Source of the DNA: Streptomyces caniscabiei
GTDB taxonomy: Bacteria > Actinomycetota > Actinomycetes > Streptomycetales > Streptomycetaceae
DNA length: 64,000 nucleotides
Direction of reading: 5' to 3'
NCBI RefSeq assembly: GCF_014930365.1
Contig: NZ_JABXWI010000007.1
Coordinates: 452,842-516,841, forward strand
The first letter of the stretch is position 1. Each line of letters begins with the position of its first letter. A model generated the notes under the pieces. The model ran no database searches, had not been told where the DNA came from, and worked only from the letters and a program-made list of their open reading frames with translations. Position numbers and translations under genes: made by a program. This document shows positions 62,840 to 64,000 of this stretch, one piece after another.

Positions 62840-62998
62840 CCGCGCCGCGTGGCTGAGCCGCGTGGGCTGAGCTTCATGGCTGCGGTTCATGGGCTGCGCC
62901 CGGTGGGCTGACCTTGCTGGGGTCAGCCGTGTGGGGTGAGCCGCGTGGGGGCATGCCGTGTGAGGTCGCGCCGTGGGGTCGCCGTGTGGGCACGCTCG
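62840..62998 (+). repeat. degenerate tandem GTGGG(C/G)TGAGC-type repeats
   Basis: Short units such as GCCGCGTGGGCTGAGC, CGGTGGGCTGACC, GCCGTGTGGGGTGAGCC and GCCGCGTGGGGG recur irregularly between the DeoR and TetR genes. No ORF with a family match is seen in this gap. Confidence 0.5.
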
Positions 62999-63008
62999 GT
63001 TCGGCGGG

Positions 63009-63620
63009 TCAGGGCTTCAGGCCGCGCAGGGTCAGTGTCAGCAGGCGGTCGGCCAACTCCGGGTCGTCCGGGGTCTCCTCGGCCGCCAGCGCGATCGCGT
63101 GGGTGAGCTGGAGCAGATCGCCGATGGACACGTCCTCGCGTACGGCGTGAGCGTCCTGCGCCCGGCGGAGGAGGGCGGTGCCCGCCTCCCGGATGGGGGC
63201 GCAGCACCGGGCCAGGTCCGACGGGTACTCGTCCGCGGCGCGGGAGCCCGCGTACGAGACCGTCATCAGGGCCTGCGCCAGACCCCGGTACTCGCCCGCG
63301 TGGGTGATGATGTCGCGCAGCCAGGCGACGAGCGCCGCGCAGGGGCGGTCCGCGTGCAGGTGTGCCTGGGCGCGGGCCAGCAGATCGGCGACCGCTTCCT
63401 CGAAGACCGCGCTCAGCAGGGCCTCTCGGTTGGGGAAGTGGCGGTACAGCGTGCCGATGCCCACGTCCGCCCGGCGGGCGATGTCCTCCAGCGAGGCGGT
63501 GGTGCCGTGCGCCGCGAAGGCGAGGCGGGCCTCGGTGAGCAGGCGGTCGTGGTTGCGGCGGGCGTCGGCCCGCAGGGGCCTCCGGCCTGCTGCGGGGGGC
63601 TTGGCCGGGGTGGGGCTCAC
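63009..63620 (-). CDS. TetR-family transcriptional regulator
   Basis: The 203-residue protein has the TetR HTH: RRNHDRLLTEARLAFAAHGT, TASLEDIARRADVGIGTLYR and HFPNREALLSAVFEEAV, then a ligand-binding domain of helices ending RLLTLTLRGLKP. It starts at GTG 63620, with AGGTGA 7 nt upstream. The target is unknown; the convergent/adjacent genes do not define it. N-terminal residues are Pro/Arg-rich. Confidence 0.92.
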   Translation of the reverse strand: MSPTPAKPPAAGRRPLRADARRNHDRLLTEARLAFAAHGTTASLEDIARRADVGIGTLYRHFPNREALLSAVFEEAVADLLARAQAHLHADRPCAALVAWLRDIITHAGEYRGLAQALMTVSYAGSRAADEYPSDLARCCAPIREAGTALLRRAQDAHAVREDVSIGDLLQLTHAIALAAEETPDDPELADRLLTLTLRGLKP

Positions 63621-63682
63621 TCTGGCGTCACCTGCTCTCTTCTGGCGGGGGCGGCTTCAGCCTAAGAGCTCGGGTGACGGGG

Positions 63683-63772
63683 TGGTTGCGCGGGTGCGGG
63701 TGACGGGGGCTTCTCGCGCAGTTCCCCGCGCCCCTTGAGGGCCTACCGGCCCTTTCGGGGCGCGGGGGTTCG
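63683..63772 (-). repeat. dispersed intergenic element, copy 7
   Basis: Inverted orientation: GGCTTCTCGCGCAGTTCCCC, GCGCCCCTTGAGGGCC, then GGCCCTTTCGGGGCGCG. Lies between the TetR gene and the carboxylase gene. Confidence 0.7.
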
Positions 63773-63780
63773 CGTGTGGG

Positions 63781-64000
63781 TCAGTCCTTGATCTCGCAGA
63801 TGGCCGCGCCGGAGGTGAGGGCGGCGCCGACTTCGGCGGTGAGGCCCTTGATGGTGCCGGAGCGGTGGGCGTTGAGGGGCTGTTCCATCTTCATGGCTTC
63901 GAGGACGACGACGAGGTCGCCTTCCTTGACCTCCTGGCCCTCCTCGACGGCGACCTTGACGATGGTGCCCTGCATGGGGGAGGCGAGGGTGTCGCCGGAG
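63781..64000 (-). CDS. accA2: acyl-CoA carboxylase biotin-carrying subunit, C-terminal end
   Basis: Only the last ~72 residues are inside the window; the gene continues past base 64000. It holds the biotinyl domain: SPMQGTIVKVAVEEGQEVKE, then VVLEAMKMEQPLNAH with the biotinylated Lys, ending ICEIKD. The rest should be the biotin carboxylase part of a fused alpha subunit used for acetyl/propionyl-CoA carboxylation. The symbol follows the S. coelicolor gene order (SCO4921) I recall and was not checked by alignment. Confidence 0.88.
   Translation of the reverse strand, partial: SGDTLASPMQGTIVKVAVEEGQEVKEGDLVVVLEAMKMEQPLNAHRSGTIKGLTAEVGAALTSGAAICEIKD

Overview
The window is chromosomal DNA of a high-GC actinomycete, almost certainly a Streptomyces. 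Codon third positions are nearly all G or C, GTG starts and coupled ATGA/GTGA overlaps are common, terminators are GC-rich hairpins without long T tails, and the gene order matches what I remember of the S. coelicolor SCO4880-SCO4921 region (afsQ1/afsQ2/sigQ and accA2 are the anchors). No alignment was run.

Layout. (1) 1-6.4 kb: a cell-wall nonulosonic-acid (sialic acid/Kdn-type, teichulosonic acid) block: two leftward glycosyltransferases, then rightward DUF6716 glycosyltransferase, a CMP-nonulosonate synthetase fused to a HAD phosphatase, a NeuB-type synthase and a polysialyltransferase-like protein. (2) 6.9-17 kb: an M20 amidohydrolase and a nucleoside uptake/salvage block (two BMP lipoproteins, ABC ATPase, two permeases, cytidine deaminase, thymidine phosphorylase). 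(3) 17-25 kb: Uma2-like protein, STAS protein overlapping an antisense ECF sigma gene, MFS exporter with divergent LysR regulator, alpha/beta hydrolase, adenosine deaminase, small secreted, PspC and VanZ proteins. (4) 25.2-30.7 kb: the afsQ1-afsQ2-lipoprotein operon divergent from sigQ, a uridine-kinase-like ATPase and a small secreted protein. (5) 30.7-50.6 kb: an accessory island: a RelE-type toxin/antitoxin pair, then a multi-gene putative phage-defence locus (AIPR-type protein, N6-adenine methyltransferase, HsdS-like specificity protein, a WhiJ-type XRE/DUF397 pair in opposite orientation, a small protein, a giant NERD-pseudokinase-kinase-ATPase fusion, a Cys-cluster protein and an 1854-residue protein with a nuclease-like motif and a HerA-type ATPase). 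(6) 50.6-64 kb: back to the core chromosome with deoxyribose and nucleoside catabolism (two aldehyde dehydrogenase paralogues, deoC, phosphohexo/pentomutase, purine nucleoside phosphorylase), PH-domain membrane proteins, a LpdA-like flavoprotein, DeoR and TetR regulators and the end of a biotin-carrying acyl-CoA carboxylase subunit.

Two things tie the window together. First, a 12-bp palindrome CTACGCGCGTAG (or CTACGCGCGTTA) occurs in front of six transcription units, and all six are nucleoside uptake or catabolism units (both BMP lipoproteins, the ABC operon, adenosine deaminase, deoC and purine nucleoside phosphorylase). This is a strong candidate for a single nucleoside regulon whose regulator I cannot identify with certainty. 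Second, the island combines a DNA methyltransferase/specificity pair with a kinase/ATPase module like those of the methylation-associated defence system and Pgl/BREX-2, but without PglZ and with an AIPR protein at its head. It may be a variant or undescribed architecture. A dispersed intergenic palindromic element occurs at least seven times outside the island.
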